Shown here piece by piece: positions 34,915 to 45,766 of a stretch of 64,000 bases of DNA; position 1 is the stretch's first letter; each line of letters begins with the position of its first letter. Origin of the DNA: Metellina segmentata (Eukaryota; Arthropoda; Arachnida; Araneae; Tetragnathidae); contig OX375873.1 in the NCBI GenBank assembly GCA_947359465.1, positions 38,536,437 through 38,600,436 of the forward strand, given 5' to 3'. Position numbers and translations under genes: made by a program. The notes beneath the pieces are model-generated. The model was not told the DNA's origin and made no database searches. It saw only the letters and a program-made list of their open reading frames with translations.

Positions 34915-36334
34915 TACTGATGTTCGTAAAAAATGCAACACCATGAAGGAGTCATCAGAATTAAATGAAATTTAATACACAAACGGCTTGTATTAGGTAC
35001 AAATAAATGAATAAATTTTCAAAGCAAAGAAAACAATATTAAGTGTCCGAAATCAGTATTTGGTGAAGCCACCATGCGCTGCAATAAGTGCTGCTATACG
35101 ACGTGTCATGGAGTGAAACAGATGTTAAATGTCTGCTTGTGGAAGAGAATTCCATATTGTTTGTATGCGCACCCAAAGTTCGTCTTTTGAAGCTGTAGGA
35201 CGCGCATCACGAGCGGGACGCCAACCAACCAAATCCCACACGTGCTCAATAGGCGACATATCGGGCAAATAAGCAGGCCAAGGAAGAAGTTGCATGTGTT
35301 GGGCTGAAAAGAAGTCTCTAATATTCATTGCAACATGTGGGCGTGCATTATCCTGTTGAAAGATAGCTCCAGGGATGCCTTGAAGGAAGGGAACGACTTC
35401 GGGATCTAGCACTTCAGGGACGTACCTGTTGTTATTCAGATTACCCTCAATTCGTAGCAGCTGAGATCGTCCATGATACGAAATCGCACCCCAGACCATA
35501 ACTCCGGATGTTCGGCCACTATGACGTTCGATAACGCACTCTGGAAGGCAGCGTTCACCGGCATAGCGTCTAACACGAATGCGGCCATCATGGTTCCTCA
35601 AATTAAAGCGGGATTCGTCAGAAAAGACATTTTGTTGCCAATCAGTCCGAAAGGCTATGTGCTCATGAGCCCATTGCAGACGCAGCCGTCGGTGGTTTGG
35701 CGTGAGGGGGATCCTGTTTAAAGGAATCCTTGCACGCAGTCCACGGTGCAGCAGACGTCAGCGAATTGACGAAGCCGACATTAGTACACCTGTAGCAGTA
35801 GACCAAAGTGCTGCCAACTGCCTGGAGGAAGCTGTACGGTCATTCACCACCATGTGGACCCGGTGTCTATCATCGAGCGCTGACGTCGCTTTATGTCGTC
35901 CACTCCCAGTTTTTCGAGTTGTCCGGTGCTCGTCGGTCCACTGCTTCCAAACTCGCATCACTGTGGAACTGTTCTGTTGCACACGAGCTGCTATTGCGTA
36001 ATAGGAAAATCCTCCTTCGTGAAGGCCGATGATTCTCCCCCGTTCAAACTCCGTAAGTTGTTCAAATTTCACCTTACTTCGTCGTGGAGGCATACTTAGA
36101 TCTCACTATACGTTTGCCACTAAAAAATAACCATGCACTATTTTCAACGTCCCGCTACAGCCCTCTATTTATACGCTTTTAGCATCAATTCAGAGGGCGC
36201 TGCTCACACCACGCATGCGTGGTGACTCTGAAACTTTACTACTTTGCATAACATCCTATAATTGACATTTGCTGTAAATTTCATTTCATTCGGATGATTC
36301 CTTCATGGTGTTGCATATTTTATAAACAGCAGTG
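34915..36334 (-). mobile_element. Tc1-like transposon (MPPRR type), copy B, 1420 bp
   Basis: Ends: TACTGATGTTCGTAAAAAAT on the left and, inverted, CACTGCTGTTTATAAAATAT on the right, both continuing into GCAACACCATGAAGG. TA lies at 34913-34914 and 36335-36336. Same family as 18980-20394. Confidence 0.85.
35056..36093 (-). pseudogene. Tc1-like DD34E transposase with two nonsense codons
   Basis: The frame starts MPPRRSKVKFEQLTEFERGR at 36093 and stays in one frame to about 35056, with no indel that I can see. A stop after SASSIR at 35755-35757 sits where copy A has Gly; a stop after SLPQADI at about 35122-35124 (probably CAA to TAA) removes the last 20 or so residues. The triad is present: Asp in VFSDESRF, Asp in IFQQDNARPHVAMN and Glu in YLPDMSPIEHVWD, with 34 residues between the last two. 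This is the best-preserved MPPRR-type copy in the window, but it should make no full protein unless the stop is read through. Confidence 0.88.
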
Positions 36335-36467
36335 TATATTTATTTCATTCAAATACGTAAATTAATGAAAGATCAAAATAAAAAGCATGGGTATTCAACC
36401 AGAAAACGAATGTTAAAACTAACCATGCAATCGCGCTGAAAGCTGCATGTATAGCATGGCAAGGAAA

Positions 36468-36680
36468 ATAATTTCTAAAACAAGAAATATTAAAAAATAA
36501 AAGGAATTTATTGAAAATGAAAGTGTTGGTGGATCAGGGCTTATTATTGGTAGAAACACCATATTGTGTTGCATGGTTCAGGCTTCTCCCTTTTGACGCC
36601 CTGATCCACCTACATTTTCATTTTCAATTAATTCCTTTTAGTTTTTAGTTTTTGAATTTCCTCTTGATTTAGAAATTGAT
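36468..36680. mobile_element. Foldback element, about 210 bp
   Basis: The left arm AAAGGAATTTATTGAAAATG then AAAGTGTTGGTGGATCAGGG pairs with the right arm, which inverted reads AAAGGAATTAATTGAAAATG then AAAATGTAGGTGGATCAGGG. Pairing extends outward into TTTCTAAAACAAGA / TTTCTAAATCAAGA. Only about 50 bases form the loop. No coding. Confidence 0.75.
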
Positions 36681-36689
36681 ATAGTAATT

Positions 36690-38015
36690 AAATATATATA
36701 TATATATCGAGATTTTACTGTTCTCTATATTTAGCTTACATATACTGTGTTTCATATGTTCTTATTCACTAGGGTAGCAAAAAGACCCTTTTTTATGTTA
36801 ATTTGCTTTGTCTGCGAAGAAAACTTGACTAGTGTCAAAGTTTTTTGATAGAAACTTTCATCCATATAAAAAAAAAACTAGCCAGGGTCCTTCTGGCCTT
36901 TGAAAAAGACAAAAATTATTAATGATTACAGTTTTGATACATAATTTTGATATTTTATTATTAATAGTCCGAAACATTTGATGAATTAGATCCTTGTTCT
37001 GTTCAACATATTTCATAGACATACATCTGTCCGGGCTCCACTGACTATAAAAATCGAAAATTACGAAAAATAGTGTTTTCTTTATTCGATAATCTATGTA
37101 ATGGCTAGTAAAATATTGTATAATTTGAAAGTGAGTTGGTAAGCATACAGCATATGCTGATGTGCTATACGACAGTGCATAAATGTCTGATAATACTTAA
37201 CATACAATTTTATGTTTTAAGATACCAAAAGAACTTGAACATATTTTCAATTACACAATCTGTATTGTGTTATCTACAAATTTAGTTTATCATTATATAA
37301 TATTGCCTACTATGGAAAGAGTTTACAATGGTATAGCATACACTGTTGGCATAACACGTCCGTTTTAATCAAATAGAATGAGAACAAGTTTAGAAGTATT
37401 TGCTTTCGGAGAAATGTGACGATATTTTGAACACATTTCAATCACAGCATCTGTATCGTGAAAAGTATGATTTTAATGCATTACAAAATAGTGTGTCATT
37501 GAATGAGATGGCAAAGAGACACAGATTACTCTGTTGATATAGTACATAAATAGTTTAGCGTATAAATAGTTTTAAATACTCAACATACATTTAAGAAATA
37601 TTTTACCGAAAAATAATTTGACTATTGAATAGTATTGACCCTTACTGTCGAAAGATAACAAATCTTTCATTTTCTTCCAGCTTTGCTAGTTTACTTCTGT
37701 AAAAGTATTTTCCTCGGACACTATTGGGACTGTGAGGAGTTATAGGGACTAAATAAGATTTAGGAATACATGCATAGACTCTTCGTGAAATAAAAATAAG
37801 TTATCCGAATATGCAAAGTTTTACTATTGATAAGAAATTAACGGGTTTTTATCATTTTATATGGACACACGTGCACCTACTTATAACCAAAATTAAAATT
37901 TGAAGCCTTTAGACTTCCCCCTACTATAGGAACATTACTGGTTTATTTTATAAATTAAAATATGATACCTTGTTTTCAACTAAAATGCATTTGAGCGAAC
38001 AATGATCATGATATT
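36690..38015. other. No gene recognised
   Basis: Starts with a short TA microsatellite near 36690. The rest is AT-rich with no motif. Confidence 0.35.
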
Positions 38016-38023
38016 TTAAAACT

Positions 38024-38312
38024 ACTAGGGGGCTCCGCCCCCTGCTCGCTTACGCTCGCCAACCCCCGGGGATTGCTACGCAATCCCATTTGGTTTGCTT
38101 CGCAAACCAACACTCCTTTTACATATGGCATTTGGTTTGCTTCGCAAACCAACATTCCTTTCGCAGAGTGAAACAATCTGAATAATTTGTATTATCCTGA
38201 TTTCCCTTTACGGTCCATCACGTCACAGCGAGGGCTTCTCCCCCTGCTCGCTTACGCTCGCCGACCCCCGTGGGTTGCTACGCAATCCCGTTTGGTTTGC
38301 TTCGCAAACCAA
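38024..38312. repeat. Cluster of perfect triloop hairpins
   Basis: AGGGGGC-TCC-GCCCCCT at 38027-38043; GGGATTGC-TAC-GCAATCCC at 38069-38087; TGGTTTGC-TTC-GCAAACCA at 38091-38109, 38133-38151 and 38293-38311. A second, slightly diverged module starts near 38230 with GCTCGCTTACGCTCGCCGAC. All five have stems of 7-8 bases and 3-base loops. Confidence 0.9.
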
Positions 38313-38653
38313 TACCTCTTACGCAAGTGATTTCACTCTTTTTTGCTTTAACACTTAATGCACCCTAAACTAATAGCCGCATCAGTAAAAAATCTTCTGC
38401 ATCTTGTTCCCTGTACAATTTTAAGTAAACCCTGTTAATCTCCAAACTTTACGATGCGTACTTTGTACTTTCTCGGTAAAACGTCTGAGAACAGAGGGAA
38501 AAAAGCGAGCCTTTTTCCTCGCCAAATAAAAAGAAATCGTTTTCATGGCAATTGTTGCTACGATAAATTTGATTTCTGGCAAACCTGATAGGCAAAAATA
38601 CAACCCTCCGCGAATACAATGCTCCGCGAATTTGCTCCGCGAAATAAAAAATA

Positions 38654-39020
38654 CGAAATTTGTGTCACCAACTTTTGATTGCATCGAATTTATTTATGAA
38701 CCAATTTTAAAAATAATGGTACCGTAAGAAAGAGTACAGTCTGAGGTATACTGCGCTATTTTCAAAATAAAAAACTAATAGTAATGCGATATAGATATGA
38801 CAGTTTTAGTTAACGGTAGAAACAAAAAGTAGCGAAAATATCCAAAGATTCCGAATTTTGTATGACCAACTTTTGATCGCATCCAATTTAATTATTAACC
38901 GATATCAAAAATAATAGTACCGTAAGAAAGAGTACATTCTGAGGTATACTGCTATATTTTAAAAATTAAAAAATAATAGTAATAAATTATAGATACGGCA
39001 GTTTTAGAAAAAAGTAACAA
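38654..39020. repeat. 198-bp tandem duplication
   Basis: Units begin CGAAATTTGTGTCACCAAC (38654) and CGAATTTTGTATGACCAAC (38852). Both contain CGTAAGAAAGAGTACA and CTGAGGTATACTGC; the second is slightly shorter. Confidence 0.85.
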
Positions 39021-39419
39021 AAATGTCCTGATTTTTCCCGAATTTCAAAAAAATATTATCAAGAACCAAATTGAAATTTAAAAAAAAACTCGACGAGCTG
39101 CAAAAATTTACGTTGAGAGGTACTCTTTAAAAAAAACTCACGGCTGAAGACTGAAAATTTGTATGTGTTTTGCTCACTCGCGGAAGAAATTTCGCTTCTT
39201 CAACTTTAACACTTAATAAAACCTAAACTAATAGCCGCATCGGAAAAAAATCTTAATAATTATCCAGGGAATACGATGAAGAACAAAGCATGTTAATTTC
39301 ATATTTTTCCGATCAGTACTTTCTCGGGAAACCGTCTAAGAATGGAGCTAAACAACAAAAATTTCAATTCTTCGGCGGCGGCGGCGGCGGCGGTAACATT
39401 TTTTTAATATAGAGAGATT

Positions 39420-39985
39420 TATTTATTTTTTACTTATTTCTATCCCTGTATAACTATAAAATCATTAACTTTACCTTTTTGAAACCATTTCTGAGCTTGG
39501 GAATACCAGCGACATAGTTTAAAAGTTAAACATTTCGATTCTAAGTTATTAATGTTGATAATTTACGATAGAGAGCAGCACTGCACAGAATTAATGCAGG
39601 GCGTGTAGTTTAGTGACAAATAACATAGATGGCAGCACGAAGATATTATAGAATCATTTTTTCTCCAAAAGTAATCATTTATTCATAATGTGAATTAAAA
39701 ACTTCATGAGTAAAAAAAATAATTATTCACTGAGATTCCTTTTGTTTGTGATTTGGTGTAGACCTTCACAAGAAAAAGAACAAACTTTAAATTCTTTGAA
39801 TTCTAACAATACATGATGTAAGTCTCTGTCACTTAGAATGTTCAATCATTCCCAGAACCTGTCGAAGAGACTATATAATAATACTCGTCATGGATAATCG
39901 TTTCAGTACATCAAATATTTTCATAACTAGGAAATTTTGTTAAAGTTTTTATTATTGTATGCTTGAATAACATTTGTAATTAGTT
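39420..39985. other. No gene recognised
   Basis: AT-rich sequence without motif. Confidence 0.35.
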
Positions 39986-39990
39986 TTGAA

Positions 39991-40209
39991 ATACTATATA
40001 CAATATATTGTTTAAAATGCTATATGCAAATTGTATATTGTTTAAAAATGCTATATGCAAATTGTATATTGAGTAAAAATGCTTTATACAACGTATTGAG
40101 TAAAAATGCTTTATACAATGTATTGAGTAAAAATGCTTTATACAATGTATTGAGTAAAAATGCTTTATACAATGTATTGAGTAAAAATGCTAGAAACAAT
40201 ATAGTGAGT
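39991..40209. repeat. 27-bp minisatellite, about 8 units
   Basis: Core units ATGCTTTATACAATGTATTG then AGTAAAA, with 30-31 base variants at the left. As 27 is 9 codons, both strands show repeated peptides (LSKNALYNV and AFLLNTLYK); I take these as chance. Confidence 0.92.
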
Positions 40210-40229
40210 TTCTTTTGTGTTAAATAGAA

Positions 40230-41005
40230 TGAACTATCTAGTAATGACAAGAAAGTAGTTATATTTCTACATTTGAAAACGAAAATGTGGGTTTTCCGCA
40301 GTACCTTAGATTTTGTAATAAATTTATAATTTCGAGTCAAAATTGAGTGGTATCTATAAATTTTCGAAGTTTGGAGAAAGGTTTTCGAAGACGATTCCTT
40401 TTGGAAATTGTATGCGTACGAATATGCAAAAGACGTTATTCTCTTTTGGAGAATACATTTGAATTTGCTGTATGAAAGACGCGAAAATAAAGTGGAGTGG
40501 ATTCGATTGTTTCCTCCCTCAAAACTGTACCTTTATGTATAAAAAAAATTTAGTGTCTCATAGCCAATAATTATACTTTCCCCCCATGTTAGTTTTATAA
40601 TAAATCTATAACCATCAATGACGCTTTATACATCTCTGTGTAAATTGGTGTTCTGCTATAAACCTAATCTTCATCCAAAAAGCATTAGCGTATTGAAAGT
40701 TAACAAAACTCGTTCATCACAAATATAATAAAGCCTGCTGTTTTGAAGGACACTTCAAAAAGGAAAGATAAATGGATATCCTTCCATTTGATATCCTTTA
40801 TGAACACTACGAATCGAATTTGAGGCAATTTCTCTCAAGGTGAATGTAGCAAGCTGTAGTTTTTTGTGTAGTGAAGAATGTTTCCTGTATGTTTCCGAAC
40901 TTGGCACCATATGCTTTGTTTCTCGAATACGATTTCAGTACGTCGCCAATGGTAATTCCAAAGAATGAATTTTGAATTTGTTTGTTGATTGGTCAACACC
41001 AAAAA
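40230..41005. other. No gene recognised
   Basis: No motif found. Confidence 0.35.
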
Positions 41006-41010
41006 GATTA

Positions 41011-41143
41011 ACTCCTTGAGATCGCCGTCATCTGACCGTGGTCAAAATTACGCGGTGTTGTCCTCGGCTCTTTCCCTATTGGGATTGACCCCATCAATAT
41101 CCTGGTGTGTTACTCCAGTATGACGTCAATTAAAATGCCTACT
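41011..41143 (+). mobile_element. SINE 3' fragment
   Basis: CGTCATCTGACCGTGGTCAA, GGTGTTGTCCTCGGCTCTTT, GGGATTGACCC, then GTGTGTTACTCCAGTATGAC with tail GTCAATTAAAA. Matches the 3' half of the copy at 26021; the head and centre are missing. Confidence 0.78.
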
Positions 41144-41583
41144 GGCCTACCATGACCTCAAAACGACAATAAATTACTAGGTAGGTATTTTAAGTTAATG
41201 CTGGTATGTATTACTCAAGAGTTGTGGTTCTCAACCTGTGGTATGGGTAGCATATTAACAACCTTTACCTGGAATAGAAAACATGGGGAAATTTTCAGCC
41301 CGCTGATTCGTTGGTTTCAAACTGTCGACTGTGACGTCACTACGTGACATCATCATTAATGGCGATGCTTCACGTGGACTCTGTCATTACTCATCACTCG
41401 GTAGTTTCTACTTGGACTGAAAGCCGGTGGCAAAACCTCTTCAACGTAAATAACGAATCTATATATCAGATCCCCAGTTTTAACGAAAAACTCCCCTGTT
41501 TCCGCCTTCTGTTCTGTTCAAAGATCCAAGTGTCCTTTAAAGTTCGAAAATGGATTATTTTTTAATTTTGCGTATAGAATCTA

Positions 41584-43086
41584 CAGGGTGGTCCCGAATT
41601 CATGGTACAAACTTTAATGGTAGGTACAGGACATTGTAACAATGATTTATTGTATAGGAATGTATAGTCGCAAGTGACGCGGTGAGACGTAAACAGGGGA
41701 AATAAAAGGAAAGAGAAATGGAGTGATCGGTTGGTATCATTGCCGGTAGAGGGCAGTAGATGTCTAGCCGCTGTTGAACATGATGCATCGCAGTAGGGAA
41801 AAGCGCCATTCACAATTGTGCTGCCGTAGACGATGGGTGACTTTACGTATGCAGAAAAAGCAGACATGCATTACATGTACGGCCGTGCAAATGGTAACGG
41901 CAGAGCTGCGTTACGAATGTATCGCGCGGAGTATCCTGATCGACGAATGCCGGATCATAGAATTTTTCAACGGTTACATCGTCAACTTTGTGAAACAGGT
42001 GCGTTCGACGTCAACAGACATGGCGCTGGTCGAGTAAGAGCTGTACGCACTCCAAGGCTGGAAGAAAGCATCTTGAACATTGTTGCTGATAGACCCGAGT
42101 CAAGCACAAGAACTGTTGCGCGTGACGTAGGTGTGAGTCATCAGACTGTATGCAGAGTGTTAAACGAAAATCGCTTACACCCCTTCCATTTTCAGAAAGT
42201 ACAAGCATTGAATCCGGCAGATTATCCTCGCCGCGTGAACTTCTGCCTGTGGGTGATGCAGCAATGTGCGTTGCAGCCGGATTTCGTAGATTATGTGCTA
42301 TTTACAGATGAAGCGACATTTTCACGCGAGGGTGTCTTTAATGCGCACAATTCCCATGTGTGGGCAACCGATAATCCACATGCAACGCGTCGACATGCGT
42401 TTCAACAACGTTTCAGTATTAATGTGTGGGCTGGTATTGTGAACGACTTTTTGATTGGCCCATACTTACTACCCACGCGGCTCACTGGCGGAAGCTATCT
42501 TATTTTTCTGAAAGAAGTGTTACCACAACTGCTGCATGATGTTCCGATCGCCATTCGTAACCGCATGTGGTTTCAGCACGATGGGGCGCCAGCACACTTC
42601 AGCATTGATGTACGGAATTACCTGAATGCCACGTTTGGTACTCGATGGATTGGGCGTGGTGGACCAGTCCCTTGGCCACCCCGATCTCCCGATTTATCGA
42701 GCCTCGATTACTTTTTATGGGGACATCTAAAGCATCTTGTTTATGAGACTCCAGTTGACTCAGATGAGGATCTCGTCGCTCGCTTATCTGTAGCTGCTGC
42801 AGGTGTGCGTGAAATACCAGGCATCTTTGAACGTGTACGCCAATCGCTCCACCGACGCTGTCAAGCATGTATCGATACTGGTGGACGCAATTTTGAACAA
42901 TTACTGTAAACATGACACTTGTCAACAACGCTTTCAATAAAATCTTTGTTTTTCCTTTCGGCCGTTATTTCCCCTGTTTTCGCCTCACCGCGTCACTTGC
43001 GACTATACATTCCTATACAATAAATCATTGTTACAATGTCCTGTACCTACCATTAAAGTTTGTACCATGAATTCGGGACCACCCTG
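41584..43086 (+). mobile_element. DD41D mariner-like transposon, apparently intact, 1503 bp
   Basis: Flanked by TA (41582-41583 and 43087-43088). The inverted ends start CAGGGTGGTCCCGAATTCAT and run 122 bases (41584-41705 and 42965-43086); the outer 103 are identical and only two mismatches occur further in. One uninterrupted transposase lies between. Confidence 0.93.
41833..42909 (+). CDS. DD41D mariner-like transposase (DUF4817-type N-terminus)
   Basis: Single 358-codon frame from ATG to TAA with no interruption. Residues 1-60 (FTYAEKADMHYMYGRANGNG, then RMPDHRIFQRLHRQLCETGA) match the DUF4817-type DNA-binding region common in arthropod transposases. Residues 75-115 (STRTVARDVGVSHQTVCRVL) look like a second helix-turn-helix. 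The catalytic domain has Asp159 (VLFTDEATFSREG), Asp250 (MWFQHDGAPAHFS) and Asp292 (PRSPDLSSLDYFLWG). Forty-one residues separate the last two, the DD41D spacing reported for rosa/VS-type members of the Tc1/mariner superfamily. It would cut and paste its own element at TA sites in the nucleus. The length is normal for the family, and the ends are near perfect, so this copy may be active. The neighbouring MITE into which it inserted is older. Confidence 0.93.
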   Translation: MGDFTYAEKADMHYMYGRANGNGRAALRMYRAEYPDRRMPDHRIFQRLHRQLCETGAFDVNRHGAGRVRAVRTPRLEESILNIVADRPESSTRTVARDVGVSHQTVCRVLNENRLHPFHFQKVQALNPADYPRRVNFCLWVMQQCALQPDFVDYVLFTDEATFSREGVFNAHNSHVWATDNPHATRRHAFQQRFSINVWAGIVNDFLIGPYLLPTRLTGGSYLIFLKEVLPQLLHDVPIAIRNRMWFQHDGAPAHFSIDVRNYLNATFGTRWIGRGGPVPWPPRSPDLSSLDYFLWGHLKHLVYETPVDSDEDLVARLSVAAAGVREIPGIFERVRQSLHRRCQACIDTGGRNFEQLL

Positions 43087-43412
43087 TATACTGGAATTAA
43101 AACTAAACACAAAACATTCCCGATCAAGTTACGAGTACATGGCACAAGCCGTTGAACTGTCGCTTGGTAATCATCCAAAAGCTATAGCTTTTTTTTATTA
43201 GTATTCTATTTTCGGTCGAAGCAGTTTCAACTTTTTTTTTCGCAAACATTGCAAGCAAATAGTGATACTTATCACACATGCGGAGGACGCACTATGGGTG
43301 AGTGACGTCATAGATCTTGGAGAGAGATAGCAACGAATCAGCGGGATTAAAATTTCCCCATGTCTTCTATTCCAGGTAAAGGTTGGTAATATGCGCACGG
43401 GTACACCTTAGG

Positions 43413-43797
43413 GTTCGGGGTGAACCGGTTAAGAGAACGCGAAAATAATATTGAGAATGGCGGAAACCATCAGGAAAAGGAGTTTAAATAAAAACACAAA
43501 AATAGGTTGTAGAGTTTTGATTTACAAGCAAATGAATAAAGGTTGTCGCTAGATCCTCTCACTACCAGTTATGTCACTCGATTGCGCACGTCACACACAC
43601 ACACCCTTCGGGTCATGTCACTATGATTGAAAGCGGTTCGCTAGACGGACAATGTATGTCCGTTTAATCGGTATTGGTCTCTGGAAGTTAGCAGGAACCC
43701 ACGACAATTGTTCTCTACAACACCACCCACAATCCCCTAAGTTCCTGTCTGGGTATGCAAGGCACTTAACGGGTTTGTAATAATCATGCCGTTACAA
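43413..43797 (-). mobile_element. Possible solo LTR
   Basis: On the minus strand it starts TGTAACGGCATGATTATTAC and runs through a region richer in GC than its surroundings to a stretch AACCGGTTCACCCCGAACCC. The TGTAAC start and the composition suggest an LTR, but I see no second copy, no clear CA end and no target duplication. Confidence 0.3.
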
Positions 43798-43799
43798 AT

Positions 43800-44598
43800 T
43801 CAGATTCATCAAACTGGACTTTTGACACCTTTACAGCCGACTTGTGTATCCTCGGGTTCAGCATTACCAAAGACTTCCATGTGTAAAAATCCTTAAACAT
43901 TTATATAAGCAGGTTCTGAGACTTCGCATATATTAACCGCCATGTAATTGGTGGAATAAAAAACTAGCAATAAAAATATCGAACAAATTTTTTGCATTCT
44001 ATATTAAATTTTTCCAATTTTCACCCTTCTTTATAGATATTGACATCCTACATTTTTTATTTTTGCAATTAAAAATGCTGTCATCCGTGCTTGTTTCCGA
44101 CCCCGGGAACAAAAATCGCTTAAAACTGCGACTTACGTCGCAGAACAATTTTTCCTTAATTTTATCAAATTTGGCCGATTTCCTTTCAATTAAAATTACT
44201 ATGTACTGCAGAGCAAAGCGCGCTCTTTGGCACACCTTTTTTTCTTTTCTGCCTACGGAATAACCTCGCTAAACCGCCCAAATTACCGCAAACACAATAA
44301 TAATATAAATAACACACATCTTCTGTGTGAACGAAAAAATATTTAACTCCAAATATCAACGACAGAATTACAAATTCTGAAAGTATGCCTTGGTTTAAAA
44401 TAAAAAACTTAATTAATTTTGTTATTTTATTATAAAAATATAGTACATATACGTATTTAACCGATAATTATGTTTTACGCCTATTTTTGATTTTACTGCA
44501 GTTTTCAAAATTCAAACAAAATGCCTACAGAACAATTGTAATAACTTGGAGTTGAGTTGCAGAAAATTAAATATAGTTATGCACCTGGGGTGTCGACG
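43800..44598. other. No gene recognised
   Basis: An open frame pair at 43999-44263 has no domain. Confidence 0.35.
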
Positions 44599-44602
44599 GT
44601 CA

Positions 44603-44928
44603 TGGTCATCAAACGGTCTGGTAGTTAAGGTGTTAGCCTCTAGATCGGAGCGCTTCTGGTTCGAATCCGGGTCAGTGCATGGATGTTTGTAAGCGTATGG
44701 TGTAGAGATGGCTGATGCACCTTAAATCTGTTCTGGCCTTAAATCCTCACGTTGGGTTGGTGTGGAAGTTTGGAGGGTGGGTTACCAGCTCAGGAGTTAC
44801 CTCGTCATCTGACAGTGCTTCAAAATTACGTGGTGGTGTCCTCGGATCTTTTCCTTAGGGGATTGATACCGGACAGTCGTCAATAGCCCGTTGTGTTGCT
44901 CTACTGCGACGTTAATTAAAAATTACCA
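44603..44928 (+). mobile_element. tRNA-derived SINE, full length
   Basis: The head TGGTAGTTAAGGTGTTAGCC (A box) and GGTTCGAATCC (perfect B box) is followed by the shared body (GGTTGGTGTGGAAGTTTGGA, CATCTGACAGTGCTTCAAAA, GGGGATTGATACCGGACAGT) and the end AGCCCGTTGTGTTGCTCTAC plus GTTAATTAAAAATTACC. Same head type as 26021-26339. No clear target duplication. Confidence 0.87.
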
Positions 44929-44929
44929 A

Positions 44930-45764
44930 TTACCGTGCTTGTATGAATTTAACAACCTCGTTTCCCGTTCACAAAGGCTAGAGATCTGCTCACTAGCTAA
45001 ATTGTTGTTTTATAAATGCAACTGCACTACCATTGCTGGTACATATTTGATTGTAAGGATTGATCTTCCTTAATTCTTCGATCATCAAATGCATTTTGAG
45101 GGACAATTTCTAACATAAAAATAAAAATAACGTCATCTAAACATAAAAATTCCTTCTCATCTCCTCTTGTTTTTTAAATTTTGTCACGTATGAAAATGTA
45201 TTGAAAACGAAAGTAGGATGGAAAGCTTCAGAAGAGCCCAAATTGAAATATGTTGTAAAATTTAAAGTAAAAATTAAAGCCTATGACTGTTATTTGGTTA
45301 ATTTGATTCGTTTGATTACTTACTAACCTATTATCATACATAATTGAAGTTGGTGTTTCAAAAGACCTTAACACCGTGCTTATGATTTTTGCAACGGAAA
45401 AGAATCTTCGCATTCTGTTTCACGCAGAAAATCTCTCTCAAATCAAATAACAGTATTGCTTTGCGATGGAGCAATAAAGAACAATGAGTCGTTCTAACTT
45501 TATCCAGAGATTTGTTTGAAATGCGTTTGTTTAAGAGTTTGAAAAGAAAACACGATTATTTTACTCACTTGCTCATAAAAGCTACTGAAATCTATGGTTT
45601 GCAACTTTCTTTGCAACTGAATAGCACCAGAAATGTTAAGCCGCTATTAGAGTTTTTTTCTTCAAGTAGTTTCTGAAATTGTGAAACCTGTAAATGTTTT
45701 AACTCATGCTGCTTTCAAAAAGTTTCTGATATGAAGAGTAATAATTGTTTTCCCCTATTTCTGT
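44930..45764. other. No gene recognised
   Basis: No motif found. Confidence 0.35.
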
Positions 45765-45766
45765 TA

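Larger units (their letters stand above)
38021..39415. repeat. Composite repeat with triloop hairpins, tandem units and a CGG tract
   Basis: 38024-38312 is a dense array of short perfect hairpins. 38350-38490 and 39207-39345 are related blocks (TTTAACACTTAAT, CCTAAACTAATAGCCGCATC, then GTACTTTCTCGG). Between them is a 198-bp tandem duplication. The block ends with (CGG)7 at 39373-39393. The open frames inside have no motif. I cannot assign a transposon class; the right border near 39415 is approximate. Confidence 0.6.
41245..43405. mobile_element. MITE-like element interrupted by a mariner
   Basis: Outside the mariner ends there is a second inverted repeat. The left arm near 41247-41318 has AGCATATTAACAACCTTTAC, CTGGAATAGAAAACATGGGG and CTGATTCGTTG. 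The right arm at 43326-43402, inverted, has CGCATATTACCAACCTTTAC, CTGGAATAGAAGACATGGGG and CTGATTCGTTG. TGACGTCAC occurs inside both arms. Removing the mariner leaves roughly 650 bases. Borders are approximate and no target duplication was found. Confidence 0.65.

Noticed and set aside
40020..40340. Repeat protein with 9-residue units on either strand
   Set aside because: The frames follow from a 27-bp minisatellite, which is open on both strands by its length. No start context or domain supports a gene.
43413..43440. hAT end, from GGTTAAGAGAACG matching GGTTCTCAACC near 41225
   Set aside because: The match is short and the inverted-repeat homology stops before it; the right side may instead belong to an LTR-like segment.
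44620..44680. tRNA gene
   Set aside because: It is the promoter head of a SINE that has relatives at 26021.
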